Below are positions 18,201 through 25,409 of a stretch of 36,950 nucleotides of DNA, piece after piece. The notes under the pieces are model-generated. The model was not told where the DNA came from. It searched no databases and was given only the letters and a program-made list of their open reading frames with translations. Each line of letters starts with the position of its first letter. The stretch's first letter is position 1. The stretch covers positions 1 to 36,950 of the forward strand of contig NZKY01000036.1 of the NCBI GenBank assembly GCA_002694035.1, in the 5' to 3' direction. Position numbers and translations under genes: made by a program. This DNA is from Opitutia bacterium (GTDB lineage Bacteria > Verrucomicrobiota > Verrucomicrobiia > Opitutales > Seribacteraceae).

Positions 18201-19471
18201 AGTTTGCCATCAGGCGTAGAGTAATAAAACCTACTTGTCGTATCTACTACCTCTAACTTCCAATCTTCTCTTTTGACATCATAACCGCTACCAACTTCTT
18301 TCCAATAATCCATCCCACTGCTCACAGGAGAATGATTTACATTATCAGAAATTAATGACTCAAAAAGTTTACCATCATGCTCAACAATATCTCCCTGTTT
18401 GTATATATTAAGCCGTCTCCATCCATCGGTGTGTTCAATTTGAAGTGAAGATGTCCCGTCAACAAGTTTATCATTAACAGTTAATTTGCGGGTCCAATCA
18501 CTTCCCTTAACAGCGTTGTCGACAAGTTCTTTTTCGGTCAATCCAAGTTCAGAATATTTAACACCAGGATATCGTGACGCAGTTTCCGCATTCAGTTTCT
18601 CTTCCAACTGCTCTGGAAAATAATAATTTGGGTTCCATTTTGTAGTGTAGGAAGAACTGGCACCAAAAGACTCTCCCACACTTCCGTAAACAATTAAATC
18701 ACCATTCGTGGCAATCTCACTGTCTAACTTAGCATTAGGATTACGAGAAATATTACTGCTGGAAACACCTCTTACAAAAGCTTTATACTCCGAAGTTTCA
18801 TAAGACGGAGAATCGGAAAGTAATTCAGTATCATTATTGATCAAGTCCTGTAATCTCGTGGCAATAGTCTGAGTGCTCAAACCATTTAGTTTTGACTGAA
18901 CTACATACTCACGACCGTTTAGTTCAAAAATAATAACTTCATCCTTTTCAACTCTTCTTTTTCCATCATTACCAAGAATCCCGACCTCATTGAAAGAAAA
19001 TGTTTTTGACTCTCGTTTACCTAAAAGAATTTCAGAATTACTAAATTCGGGTTTTAACTTTGTACCGCCAAATAATGACTGCTTTCGATGAGTAGAGTTT
19101 ACTCTATTCAAAGCCTCCTCAATTAATTCGTTTAGCTCATAACCATAAGTCTCCATGGCAGGACCATTTAGACTCGACCCGGCGGTTCTAGCAATTTCCT
19201 GCCCTCGCTGATTTAGTTCTCTCAGTTTATCTAGGTTCAAATGTCCAGCATCAAGGTATTCTTTAGCGTAGGATGCATTCCTTTGGTACTGAGTAAGTTG
19301 CCCCTTTTGTGTTTCCAATTGGATCACACGCCCCAAACGCATCCCATCGTCTTCGGGTAAAGTAAGTTTCTGACCGCTCGAAATTTGAGCATCAAGCTTG
19401 AATCTTTGCTGATCCAATTCCTTTATCTTTTGGATAATCGCGTCGCTTGATGTTATGTTGGGTAATCTCAT
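15281..19471 (-). CDS. flgL: Flagellar hook-filament junction protein FlgL with giant repeat-bearing insertion
   Basis: 1396 aa, against roughly 300-400 aa for most FlgL proteins. Residues 1-140 are a flagellin-type N-terminal helix domain (MRLPNITSSD, ISSGQKLTLPEDDG, QRNASYAKEYLDAG, NRVNSTHRKQSLFGG). Residues about 1300-1396 are the matching C-terminal domain, ending SYQAALQIGSQLLNTSLLNYL, characteristic of FlgL. The roughly 1150 residues between would project outward from the junction. They contain at least five degenerate units of the G-x-x-V-x-Y-x-G-K-x-Y type, three ending in NF[SA]xNW, plus three units with Y[IL]xDxxNNxY[FY]. These resemble chitin-binding CBM5/12 modules, and related units occur in flgK. 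No frameshift is seen; the reading frame is continuous. Confidence 0.9.
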   Translation of the reverse strand: MRLPNITSSDAIIQKIKELDQQRFKLDAQISSGQKLTLPEDDGMRLGRVIQLETQKGQLTQYQRNASYAKEYLDAGHLNLDKLRELNQRGQEIARTAGSSLNGPAMETYGYELNELIEEALNRVNSTHRKQSLFGGTKLKPEFSNSEILLGKRESKTFSFNEVGILGNDGKRRVEKDEVIIFELNGREYVVQSKLNGLSTQTIATRLQDLINNDTELLSDSPSYETSEYKAFVRGVSSSNISRNPNAKLDSEIATNGDLIVYGSVGESFGASSSYTTKWNPNYYFPEQLEEKLNAETASRYPGVKYSELGLTEKELVDNAVKGSDWTRKLTVNDKLVDGTSSLQIEHTDGWRRLNIYKQGDIVEHDGKLFESLISDNVNHSPVSSGMDYWKEVGSGYDVKREDWKLEVVDTTSRFYYSTPDGKLFADLSEANTYAQNILLSSKIQEYQQSDNPGAALATDLANTVKRIAVPVNEFLIKGSESDGAVFFDPETLEYKLVAASDGGSIVKGSFIKENGQVLSVEEKYSNNDVILHEGRYFLVQDTTKVDPTNLEHIVENFPPSGDIVTYNGQVVKLSSGTPLSLNAGQYIHDDTNNKYYLANQNVTLSAADINSVLSQATATASTMPRDPASLDPFNSSPFLAGNYISPDSQTVLVASDVMRGTFDPKKDYAIGDVVWDGVDSNGDGIYFEVKTSHLGEWKTGEVVTSGETAFKDGKLYEAVNNLTASSNNEANFSSNWNELGTPPNPPSASLLSSMTVGTKPTNVSPTVKSEATTTTNTLNNKYFKEVSTTTSPVSVYLPSGLIEMGYAPDDVQLKSGQYLHDTINNQYFVVKSNSTLSLTDTTVNSSNISASLQNLVALTERSDGSVFLLGNNLPTEGKEHIYSTGKKLEAKAGDYIYDSDNNDFYVAKQNISKPAEWLANSPVASGEMALANGKLYFANSSTNAENNTLANFSNNWSEATTWNEGFAYNKGDHTYRNGIYYTANIDLSPTDNTATNFASNWTQQNSPDYTLQEGSLFSKIGSSNTVPGPRSAKQGDDWSPNLSYDYGQIVYHEGKYFQCQKNSFNNYLNIPSLSGDLPLVKPSDPTIPTLSGQIVANDIWLQVEKPLDHVFKFKVQNSTSAAVTIQPAGSSGVDAKAEAIVDSDGQVVGLKVIEPGRYFFGSSSTGEVPPTFQKAKVILQDGQEMEADILWGQNPNDPGPYRVLGFDISGDIPLKGTSMSASVGDTFSFATGTKTFLDHRDSEGNVINVTYTGSDKNSQYYIGNESKISGFLDADNNGTKELGDVVNSLVDLRDALANATPSHYSQAVEDEEMKLLQQEDKLINKLGELSSRMVRMETVRAHDEDYYVQLDQRISNDVDIDLSEAIMRLTRLSTSYQAALQIGSQLLNTSLLNYL
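16274..16363 (-). repeat. FlgL repeat A5 (CBM5/12-like unit)
   Basis: FlgL residues 1037-1066: DDWSPNLSYDYGQIVYHEGK then YFQCQKNS. This is the closest visible match to a chitin-binding module start (W, Y, G-Q-x-V, G-K-x-[YF]-x-C). Confidence 0.6.
16460..16588 (-). repeat. FlgL repeat A4 (CBM5/12-like unit)
   Basis: FlgL residues 962-1004. Immediately after A3: TWNEGFAYNKGDHTYRNGIY opens the unit and TNFASNWTQ closes it. This unit has both the leading and closing tryptophans expected of a small CBM5/12 module. Confidence 0.65.
16592..16705 (-). repeat. FlgL repeat A3 (CBM5/12-like unit)
   Basis: FlgL residues 923-960. SGEMALANGKLYFANSS is followed by ANFSNNWSEA, closely parallel to A2. Confidence 0.6.
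16733..16795 (-). repeat. FlgL repeat B3
   Basis: FlgL residues 893-913: AGDYIYDSDNNDFYVAKQNI. Same core as B1 and B2. Confidence 0.6.
16958..17026 (-). repeat. FlgL repeat B2
   Basis: FlgL residues 816-838: SGQYLHDTINNQYFVVKSNS, nearly the same pattern as B1, both followed by TLS. Confidence 0.6.
17252..17377 (-). repeat. FlgL repeat A2 (CBM5/12-like unit)
   Basis: FlgL residues 699-740. A short SGETAFKDGKLYEAVNN segment is followed by ANFSSNWNEL. The NFxxNW ending recurs in A3 and A4. Confidence 0.6.
17654..17722 (-). repeat. FlgL repeat B1
   Basis: FlgL residues 584-606: AGQYIHDDTNNKYYLANQNV. Shares the Y-[IL]-x-D-x-x-N-N-x-[YF]-[YF] core with B2 and B3. Confidence 0.6.
18287..18406 (-). 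repeat. FlgL repeat A1 (CBM5/12-like unit)
   Basis: Residues 356-395 of FlgL: YKQGDIVEHDGKLFES followed about 20 residues later by YWKEV. The G-D-I-V, D-G-K-L-[FY] and closing W positions match the other A units. Confidence 0.5.
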
Positions 19472-19475
19472 TTAT

Positions 19476-22400
19476 TTATTTGAGGAGTCCCATAACAACG
19501 AGTTCTAACATTTTGTCGAGGGTATTTAGGACTCTAGAGGATGCCTGAAAGGATCTTTGGAATTGCATCAAATCCGCTACTTCTTCGTCTATTGAAACTG
19601 AACTCACTGCGTTTCTTTGTTCAAGAAGAAGATTTTCTATCGTTTTTTGATGGTCTATGTTATCGCTAAGATCAGACAAAGAATTGCCAATATCAGCATT
19701 TATGTCCGAAATATCTTTGGCAAATTCATTATTCCCTAACTCTGCAATGGCTAGAGCAATATCATTAGAGCCTTGATCAAAATCTAAGCTAGCTACAATA
19801 CTTTCTGCTGACAAATCATTATCAACAATAAGAGAACTAGCCAGATTCCAACCGTTGGCTAAAACAGCATCAAAAGAGAAGTTATCCCCTAATAGGAATT
19901 CACTATCGCCCTGTTCTAATCGAAAAGGAATATTTTCATATGCCAACATAACCGAACGACCATCATCTGCTGTGCCAATCAACAAGTCTTCTCCAGCATA
20001 CGCATTATCCGTTTCCATGGTAACATTCTGCATCTTTTTCGCACTTCCGTAAAAGGTATACAAAGAACCAGAATTAGTATCCTCAAGTTGCAACTGTCCA
20101 TCAACTGTATCCCTAATTATATAACCTGTTCCCTCGAACCGTTCCCTTAGCTCTACTGGAATTACCGGTGTGGTGCTAGTAACAGTGAAAGTGTCATTTT
20201 CTGCGTAAGCCAAAGTCATAGAAACTTCATTTCTAAATAACTTCATCTCCCCATTACCTTCGACACCATAAAGTCCAAATTCTTCCTCCATGATGACATT
20301 ACGCCCCATGGTTGGACGGGTTAAATTAGCCTCAAATCCAAATAGATATTCACCTGGGGCATCATTAGGGTTATAAATTCCATTAATCTGGGTGACAAAT
20401 TTTGAAACTAGATTGTTCAATGAAATCCGATAATCCTCAAGTTCAACTTGGCGAGCTTTTTGATAACCATGTAAAGAACCTGACTCTAGTTCTAGCTCTA
20501 CACCATTAACAAAGAGTGCATCTGTTGAAGGTAAATTATTTGATGTGCTTAGAATATTAAAACCTTTAATTTCACCATTCTGGATAATCGCTTCAGCGAC
20601 ACCAATATTTAATTCCTGCAAAGAACCATTACTTATATTAAAACCGCCAGGACTTGACTTTCTCAATACTGATGTTGGTGGAAGTCCGGAATTAGCATCT
20701 GGTTTGAAAATATGAAAGTTATTCTTCCAAATTGCATCGTTTGGGTTAAATAAGTTAATTTGTGCTTCACCTGATATAGCATTCGGCTTGGCTTTAACTA
20801 AAAAATGCGTTGATGATGCTTCATCATAATAAATTTTACCCGAATCAAAATTTAATTGGAGTTCAGTAACCTGTTGTGCATTTTGTATAAAAGTAACCTG
20901 CTCAGGCAAAGATTGGACAGTTGCAACAGTGTCATCAACAAATGCACCTAAACGAATAAAATTAGAGGAAGAATGTGGTAGTTCGGTAGTTGCTGCATCT
21001 ACATTTGCAACAGCCATGTAAAAATCACCCTGCGATCCAGAAGGAGCATTTGGATCGACAAATGAGATTACAGATCCAGCAGTTAATCCCTGTCCGTTAG
21101 GCCAAGCTATATTTAGGCTATTCGATCTTTGTGGAAGTGCATTTCCTATTGTAACAACTCCGGTCTGATCAACAGTTCCGGCTACATTAGAAAGAGATGA
21201 GAATTCTGCTCCTTTGGAAATATTTTGGGAAGCCTGATAATAAATATCATTAAATAAAAATACCTCACCTTTGGAATAATTTCTAGAGCTTAGAACCGAA
21301 TCCGTTGCAGGATCGACAACCCCCAGCTCATTGGATACTGCTCCAACATCCGTGGTAGCCTGATAAACTTTTCCTTCGTAATAAATCTGCTCACCTTTAG
21401 ATATAAAGTCTACATCGGAAAAGGTTCTTTTCGTTTCTTTAATGATCCCATTTGGCACATTGGCAATTGCCATGAAACGAGATTCATCTGATAACAAATC
21501 GCCTTTTTCTGTATTAACGAGTGCCTGATAGTAACTCCCACCCTCAAAAAAAACTTCACCAATTTTCCTGGAACTGGAGGCCGGATCATTTGGAGTAGTA
21601 CTGGCGATATCTCCACCAGTTTGTGGAGCAATTTCATTACCAACATCGACCGGTTGATTTGCCATCTGGATCGGTGCCACTTGCTGATTAACTGGGACCG
21701 CAACTTCCCCTTCCTGTTGCACTGCATCTTGAGCTTGTACAGTTAATTGCTCAGTTGGTTTAGGGGGAAGAATGCTGACAAGAAATGGTCCTTTAGAATC
21801 ATCATACTTCGAACCACCTTTCAAAACTTCAAGTCTTCCAAGCTGTCCATTCGAATCAATCTTAGCCCTTATCAATGCTGAAGTACCCGCAGGATCATTA
21901 GGTGCAGGAATTGAGAACTCTTGTCCCCATTGATTTGAGAGAGACTTTGCCCCTTTGGAATCCAAAATATTTATTTTTTCTCCATTTTTGCCATCAACAA
22001 AAAGATTTACAAAGCCAGAAACCTCGCCTGTAGTTGCAGAAATATCATCCTCTTGTTTAAAATCCATGTAGCTACCCAACTCCTCTAGCAACTTTTGTCG
22101 ATGATCTCGGTAAGATACTGCTTTGCCTTGATCAAGAAGTTCAAAACGGCGAACTTGAGTATTAACTTCATGAATTTGAGAAAGCAAAATATTTATCTGT
22201 TCTGTCGACCTCTTGATAACTTCAGAAATATCGTATTCTATTTGCTCCAAACTATGCCCAGCTTCATTGAACCTTTTGGTCAAAGTTTCAATTTTATGAA
22301 AAATTTCCTGCTTAATAGTTGGCTCATAGGGTGAAGCAGAAAGTTCCTGAAAAGAATTAAAAAAATCATTCAAAGCTCTGGTGAGACTGCCAGGTGCTAG

Positions 22401-22763
22401 ATCACTTTCATGTAAATCATCAAGTCCAACATTTACACCTTGTCTGTTAATTTTTTCGCCTAATGCACTTTGTAATAATTGTAAAATCTCTTGTTGTGCT
22501 GCTAAAGATGCTCCATCTCCTTTCTCACTAATTACTCGAGAGTCTAAGATATGGTTTCTCGCATGATCAATACCACCTGCTTCAAGTCCAGAAGTCAGCA
22601 ATCCTCCAAAAGAAGTATGCATGACTCCTTCCCTAGCAAGCACTCGCTGTCTAGCATATGACTCATCATTTACATGTGCAAGATTTTGACCAGCAATTTC
22701 TGCAGTCCGTGCATGATAGCGGAGTGCTTCAGAATTTTTGCTTATTTCTCCTAAAAGTCCCAC
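19476..22763 (-). CDS. flgK: Flagellar hook-associated protein FlgK with large insertion
   Basis: 1095 aa, about twice the common FlgK length (near 550 aa). The N-terminal region (1-290) is canonical: MGLLGEISKNSEALRYHA, IAGQNLAHVNDESYARQRV, LNDFFNSFQELSASPYEP and VSYRDHRQKLLEELGSYMD. The C-terminal end (about 1055-1095) has SIDEEVADLMQFQRSFQASS and a closing leucine-rich helix, typical of FlgK. Between about 340 and 700 lies an inserted region with repeats of the type KGE-[VI]-x-[YF]-x-x-x-x-YYQA, related to those in FlgL. The start is GTG at 22763; the MGLLG beginning matches the family. FlgK joins hook and FlgL after export with chaperone FlgN, encoded just upstream. Confidence 0.92.
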   Translation of the reverse strand: MGLLGEISKNSEALRYHARTAEIAGQNLAHVNDESYARQRVLAREGVMHTSFGGLLTSGLEAGGIDHARNHILDSRVISEKGDGASLAAQQEILQLLQSALGEKINRQGVNVGLDDLHESDLAPGSLTRALNDFFNSFQELSASPYEPTIKQEIFHKIETLTKRFNEAGHSLEQIEYDISEVIKRSTEQINILLSQIHEVNTQVRRFELLDQGKAVSYRDHRQKLLEELGSYMDFKQEDDISATTGEVSGFVNLFVDGKNGEKINILDSKGAKSLSNQWGQEFSIPAPNDPAGTSALIRAKIDSNGQLGRLEVLKGGSKYDDSKGPFLVSILPPKPTEQLTVQAQDAVQQEGEVAVPVNQQVAPIQMANQPVDVGNEIAPQTGGDIASTTPNDPASSSRKIGEVFFEGGSYYQALVNTEKGDLLSDESRFMAIANVPNGIIKETKRTFSDVDFISKGEQIYYEGKVYQATTDVGAVSNELGVVDPATDSVLSSRNYSKGEVFLFNDIYYQASQNISKGAEFSSLSNVAGTVDQTGVVTIGNALPQRSNSLNIAWPNGQGLTAGSVISFVDPNAPSGSQGDFYMAVANVDAATTELPHSSSNFIRLGAFVDDTVATVQSLPEQVTFIQNAQQVTELQLNFDSGKIYYDEASSTHFLVKAKPNAISGEAQINLFNPNDAIWKNNFHIFKPDANSGLPPTSVLRKSSPGGFNISNGSLQELNIGVAEAIIQNGEIKGFNILSTSNNLPSTDALFVNGVELELESGSLHGYQKARQVELEDYRISLNNLVSKFVTQINGIYNPNDAPGEYLFGFEANLTRPTMGRNVIMEEEFGLYGVEGNGEMKLFRNEVSMTLAYAENDTFTVTSTTPVIPVELRERFEGTGYIIRDTVDGQLQLEDTNSGSLYTFYGSAKKMQNVTMETDNAYAGEDLLIGTADDGRSVMLAYENIPFRLEQGDSEFLLGDNFSFDAVLANGWNLASSLIVDNDLSAESIVASLDFDQGSNDIALAIAELGNNEFAKDISDINADIGNSLSDLSDNIDHQKTIENLLLEQRNAVSSVSIDEEVADLMQFQRSFQASSRVLNTLDKMLELVVMGLLK
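21219..21284 (-). repeat. FlgK repeat K3
   Basis: FlgK residues 494-515: NYSKGEVFLFNDIYYQASQN followed by ISKG. Shares KGE, hydrophobic pair and YYQA with K1 and K2. Confidence 0.6.
21348..21407 (-). repeat. FlgK repeat K2
   Basis: FlgK residues 453-472: ISKGEQIYYEGKVYQATTD. Nearest of the K units to the G-K-x-Y-x-A form seen in FlgL. Confidence 0.6.
21471..21572 (-). repeat. FlgK repeat K1
   Basis: FlgK residues 398-431. Core RKIGEVFFEGGSYYQALVN, comparable with FlgL A units. Confidence 0.55.
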
Positions 22764-22772
22764 GATATAAAA

Positions 22773-23303
22773 TTAGGCTGATTCGTTCAAGGACGATCGG
22801 CTATTTGGAGAAAGATGAACAGTATCACCTGAACGATTATAGGTTTTAGAATGTGATTTAGGATCCGTCACAGAAAGTAATTTATCTGTTACTTCACTTA
22901 AACGAGCTAATATCTTTTGATTTTGCGAAATTCTATGTCTGATCTGAGAAATTAATTTATTTATTTCCTCAATGATACTCTCAAACATAGGCTGGGTAAC
23001 AAGAGGAAAATGCTCAACCAATTGATTAAGACTTGTATCACTGGGCTCTCCCATTGAATGAGCCAACGATGTGACAAAACCCTGCCTTCTTTTCTGAAGA
23101 ATTTGACTAGCTTCCATTTGGGTCTGAACGGACTGATTGATTTCCATTAGACTTTCAGTGCGTCGGTCAAGAATACTTTGTTGTTGAGCATTTAGTAATC
23201 CTACCAAGCTGCCATACTCTTGAAGCTCATCTCTTAAGAGAGAAAGAAGATCTTCCCAAGTAAAGGACAAACTAGAATTCGGTTTCTGAGCAAGCTGAAC
23301 CAT
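22773..23303 (-). CDS. flgN: FlgN-like export chaperone
   Basis: 176 aa, almost entirely helical and polar, with the FlgN-type N-terminus WEDLLSLLRDELQEYGSLVGLLNAQQ (in parts about 16-42) and a LMEINQSVQTQMEASQILQKRR segment (about 52-73). FlgN is the cytosolic chaperone that keeps FlgK and FlgL unfolded and brings them to the export gate. Its position directly before flgK and flgL fits. Residues after about 145 are serine-rich and unlikely to be part of the helical bundle. Similarity at the sequence level is only moderate, so the call leans on context. Confidence 0.8.
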   Translation of the reverse strand: MVQLAQKPNSSLSFTWEDLLSLLRDELQEYGSLVGLLNAQQQSILDRRTESLMEINQSVQTQMEASQILQKRRQGFVTSLAHSMGEPSDTSLNQLVEHFPLVTQPMFESIIEEINKLISQIRHRISQNQKILARLSEVTDKLLSVTDPKSHSKTYNRSGDTVHLSPNSRSSLNESA

Positions 23304-23309
23304 TTTAAA

Positions 23310-23648
23310 TTATTTCTTAATGTCAGGACTATCCGGTCCTTGTTTAGTTTGTAATTGTTGTTGAAGAATAGTTGATACACCAAAGCCCCCTCCCTGGGTA
23401 ATACTTTCGGAAATAGCGTCAGTAAAAAAATGCCTGTACATTCGGTGTGCACCACCATCCTCATTAAAAACTCCTTTAAACATAGGCTTTAAAGCTTCCT
23501 TCAAAAACTGTTTCACTAGAACAGATTCAAACTGGTCACTGACCGCTGCAACTTTCTGGTCATGTGTTGTAGTTTTTGAATGAGCCATCTCCATGAGTAT
23601 GGATGAGTCCATCCCAACATATTGCTTACCTATTGCATCAGATTCCAT
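23310..23648 (-). CDS. flgJ: Rod-binding protein FlgJ, N-terminal domain only
   Basis: 112 aa, corresponding to the FlgJ rod-binding domain: VAAVSDQFESVLVKQFLKEALKPM (in parts about 33-56), GAHRMYRHFFTDAISESITQGGGFGVS (about 66-92). The C-terminal muramidase domain found in gammaproteobacterial FlgJ is absent, as in many other phyla, so peptidoglycan opening for the rod must use a separate lytic enzyme not seen here. Located between flgI and flgN, seven to eight bases from each. Confidence 0.88.
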   Translation of the reverse strand: MESDAIGKQYVGMDSSILMEMAHSKTTTHDQKVAAVSDQFESVLVKQFLKEALKPMFKGVFNEDGGAHRMYRHFFTDAISESITQGGGFGVSTILQQQLQTKQGPDSPDIKK

Positions 23649-23656
23649 AAACTTGA

Positions 23657-24772
23657 CTAATTAATGATTAACTCAGCTTGCAGTGCTCCAGCATTCTTGA
23701 TCGATTGTAATATAGAAGTCATTTCACGTGTGGTAAGTCCAAGCTTATTTAAGGCTGAAGCCAATTCATTAACTGTTGATGCACCTGGTGGATCTAATTC
23801 GTCCAAGGGCTCAAAACGACCAACTTCTTCAATTAACTCGGCATTTTCTCCCTCTAGGATCGTGGTTGCACCCTGTGAAAAAGGCAAAGGTTGACTAACT
23901 CCTGTGGTTGGATTTAAGAAAATGGTAACATTGCTACTACTTACGGCAACGGGAGAAATCCGTACATTCTGAGTGGCTACAATTGTTCCAGTTCTCTCAT
24001 TGATTATAACGCGTGCAGGAACATCTGGTTTTACATCAATTCCACCTAATGCAGCCAAAAAATTAGTAGTCTGACCACGAAACTCATTTGGTACCCTTAC
24101 ATTTACTACCCCGCCATCCACCGCCAATGATGTCCCAGGATAAAATTTATTTATAGCGTCAGCTATTTTAACTGCAGTTAAAGAATCAGGCGATCTGAGG
24201 ATAAGTTCAATTTCACTTCCACTTGTTAGAACTTTACTTTCTATCTCGCGTTCGACTAAACCACCATTGCTTACTATGCCAACTGTCGGATGATTGACTT
24301 GAACATTTGCACCTCCTCCTCCTCCAGCGGATAACCCACCAATGGAAACGGCTCCTTGTGCCACAGAGTAAACTTTTCCATCTGCACCATAAAGAGGAGT
24401 CTGAAGCAAGATACCTCCCTGTAGAGAATCCGCGTTACCAATGGAGGAAACTGTTACATCCATCCTTGAACCTTCCTTTGCGAATGGTCCAATGTCAGCA
24501 GTAACCATAACAGCAGCAATGTTTCTTGACTTATCTGCTTTGTCTGCCCGTATACCTAAAGTTTCAAGTGCGTTCAAAACACCTAATTCGGTATATTCAA
24601 TTCTGGAATCACCCTGGCCAGCAAGACCAGTTACGATACCGTAGCCATAAAGCTGATTACTCCTTGACCCACGCACATCAGTCAAATCCTTAATCCGAGC
24701 ACTGTAAACAAAGGAGGATGCCAAGAAAAATTGGCATCCGATAAGAAATAATTTAAATAACAAACTCAACAT
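23657..24772 (-). CDS. flgI: Flagellar P-ring protein FlgI
   Basis: 371 aa, normal length. N-terminal signal peptide (hydrophobic residues about 4-22, cleavage likely near SFVYSA) then the conserved IKDLTDVRGSRSNQLYGYG, GLAGQGDS, KSRNIAAVMVTADI, GSRMDVTVSSIGNADSLQGG, and the C-terminal LNKLGLTTREMTSILQSIKNAGAL, all hallmarks of FlgI. It forms the P ring around the rod in the periplasm. The ATG lies four bases beyond the flgH stop and no strong Shine-Dalgarno is seen. Confidence 0.97.
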   Translation of the reverse strand: MLSLLFKLFLIGCQFFLASSFVYSARIKDLTDVRGSRSNQLYGYGIVTGLAGQGDSRIEYTELGVLNALETLGIRADKADKSRNIAAVMVTADIGPFAKEGSRMDVTVSSIGNADSLQGGILLQTPLYGADGKVYSVAQGAVSIGGLSAGGGGGANVQVNHPTVGIVSNGGLVEREIESKVLTSGSEIELILRSPDSLTAVKIADAINKFYPGTSLAVDGGVVNVRVPNEFRGQTTNFLAALGGIDVKPDVPARVIINERTGTIVATQNVRISPVAVSSSNVTIFLNPTTGVSQPLPFSQGATTILEGENAELIEEVGRFEPLDELDPPGASTVNELASALNKLGLTTREMTSILQSIKNAGALQAELIIN

Positions 24773-24775
24773 GAA

Positions 24776-25408
24776 TTAAAATGGATTAATGACTGAAGCT
24801 ATTCTTTGATACCAACTTTCCTTTTGAGCATCGTTTAAACTCCCCTTGGAAACAAATTCAATTTGGGCATCAGCAATATACTGAGAAGAAACAATATTTC
24901 TATATCTCAGACCTTCTCTAAAACCTATCCCAATATCTTCCTGCCTAACCATACCTTTCAAAACTGCATAGTAACTTTCACCGGAAAAAGTTACCATCCT
25001 AGCTCCTTCCAATACTAATACGCCATTTGGCAAAACATCGATAATAACAACACTTACCCTACCCTTAAGATCCTTGGTATTTGCAATGGATCCACCACCT
25101 TTATTACTACTTTTGGTCTCAATTTCAGTACCTGGCAAACCACCGTTGTGCGTACCCATCTTACTGTTGGCAAAAAGAAACTGTTTAACAGCATTTTCGA
25201 TTTGAGATTGTCGATTTCTTACTGAATTTTGAGAGGCTGCAAGAGAGGAACTTTCCCCAACATCTATAGTAATTAAATCGCCAACTGAAAAAGACCTTTT
25301 GTCTCCATAAAGCCCTTTTTCATTGTTGGTACTTTTTATCCACAAGGAAGTAGCAGAAAGATTGTTAAAAACAAACAAGGAAAGAATAATTGTGAGAATT
25401 TTGATCAT
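24776..25408 (-). CDS. flgH: Flagellar L-ring protein FlgH, without lipobox
   Basis: 210 aa from the ATG at 25408. This start is preferred to an upstream in-frame one because it gives an immediate signal peptide (MIKILTIILSLFVFNNLSA) and follows the flgA stop by one base, with AAGGTG ten bases before it. FlgH features: SLW near the mature start, VGDLITIDVGESS, LKGRVSVVIIDVLPNGVLVLEGAR, GMVRQEDIG and SSQYIADAQIEFVSKG. It forms the outer-membrane L ring. Unlike proteobacterial FlgH, there is no cysteine at the signal-peptide end, so it should not be lipidated. Confidence 0.93.
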   Translation of the reverse strand: MIKILTIILSLFVFNNLSATSLWIKSTNNEKGLYGDKRSFSVGDLITIDVGESSSLAASQNSVRNRQSQIENAVKQFLFANSKMGTHNGGLPGTEIETKSSNKGGGSIANTKDLKGRVSVVIIDVLPNGVLVLEGARMVTFSGESYYAVLKGMVRQEDIGIGFREGLRYRNIVSSQYIADAQIEFVSKGSLNDAQKESWYQRIASVINPF

Positions 25409-25409
25409 A

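Noticed and set aside
16274-18406. Repeats in flgL considered as a CRISPR array or mobile-element repeats
   Set aside because: Similarity is at protein level, spacing is irregular and DNA copies are diverged, so these are protein repeats.
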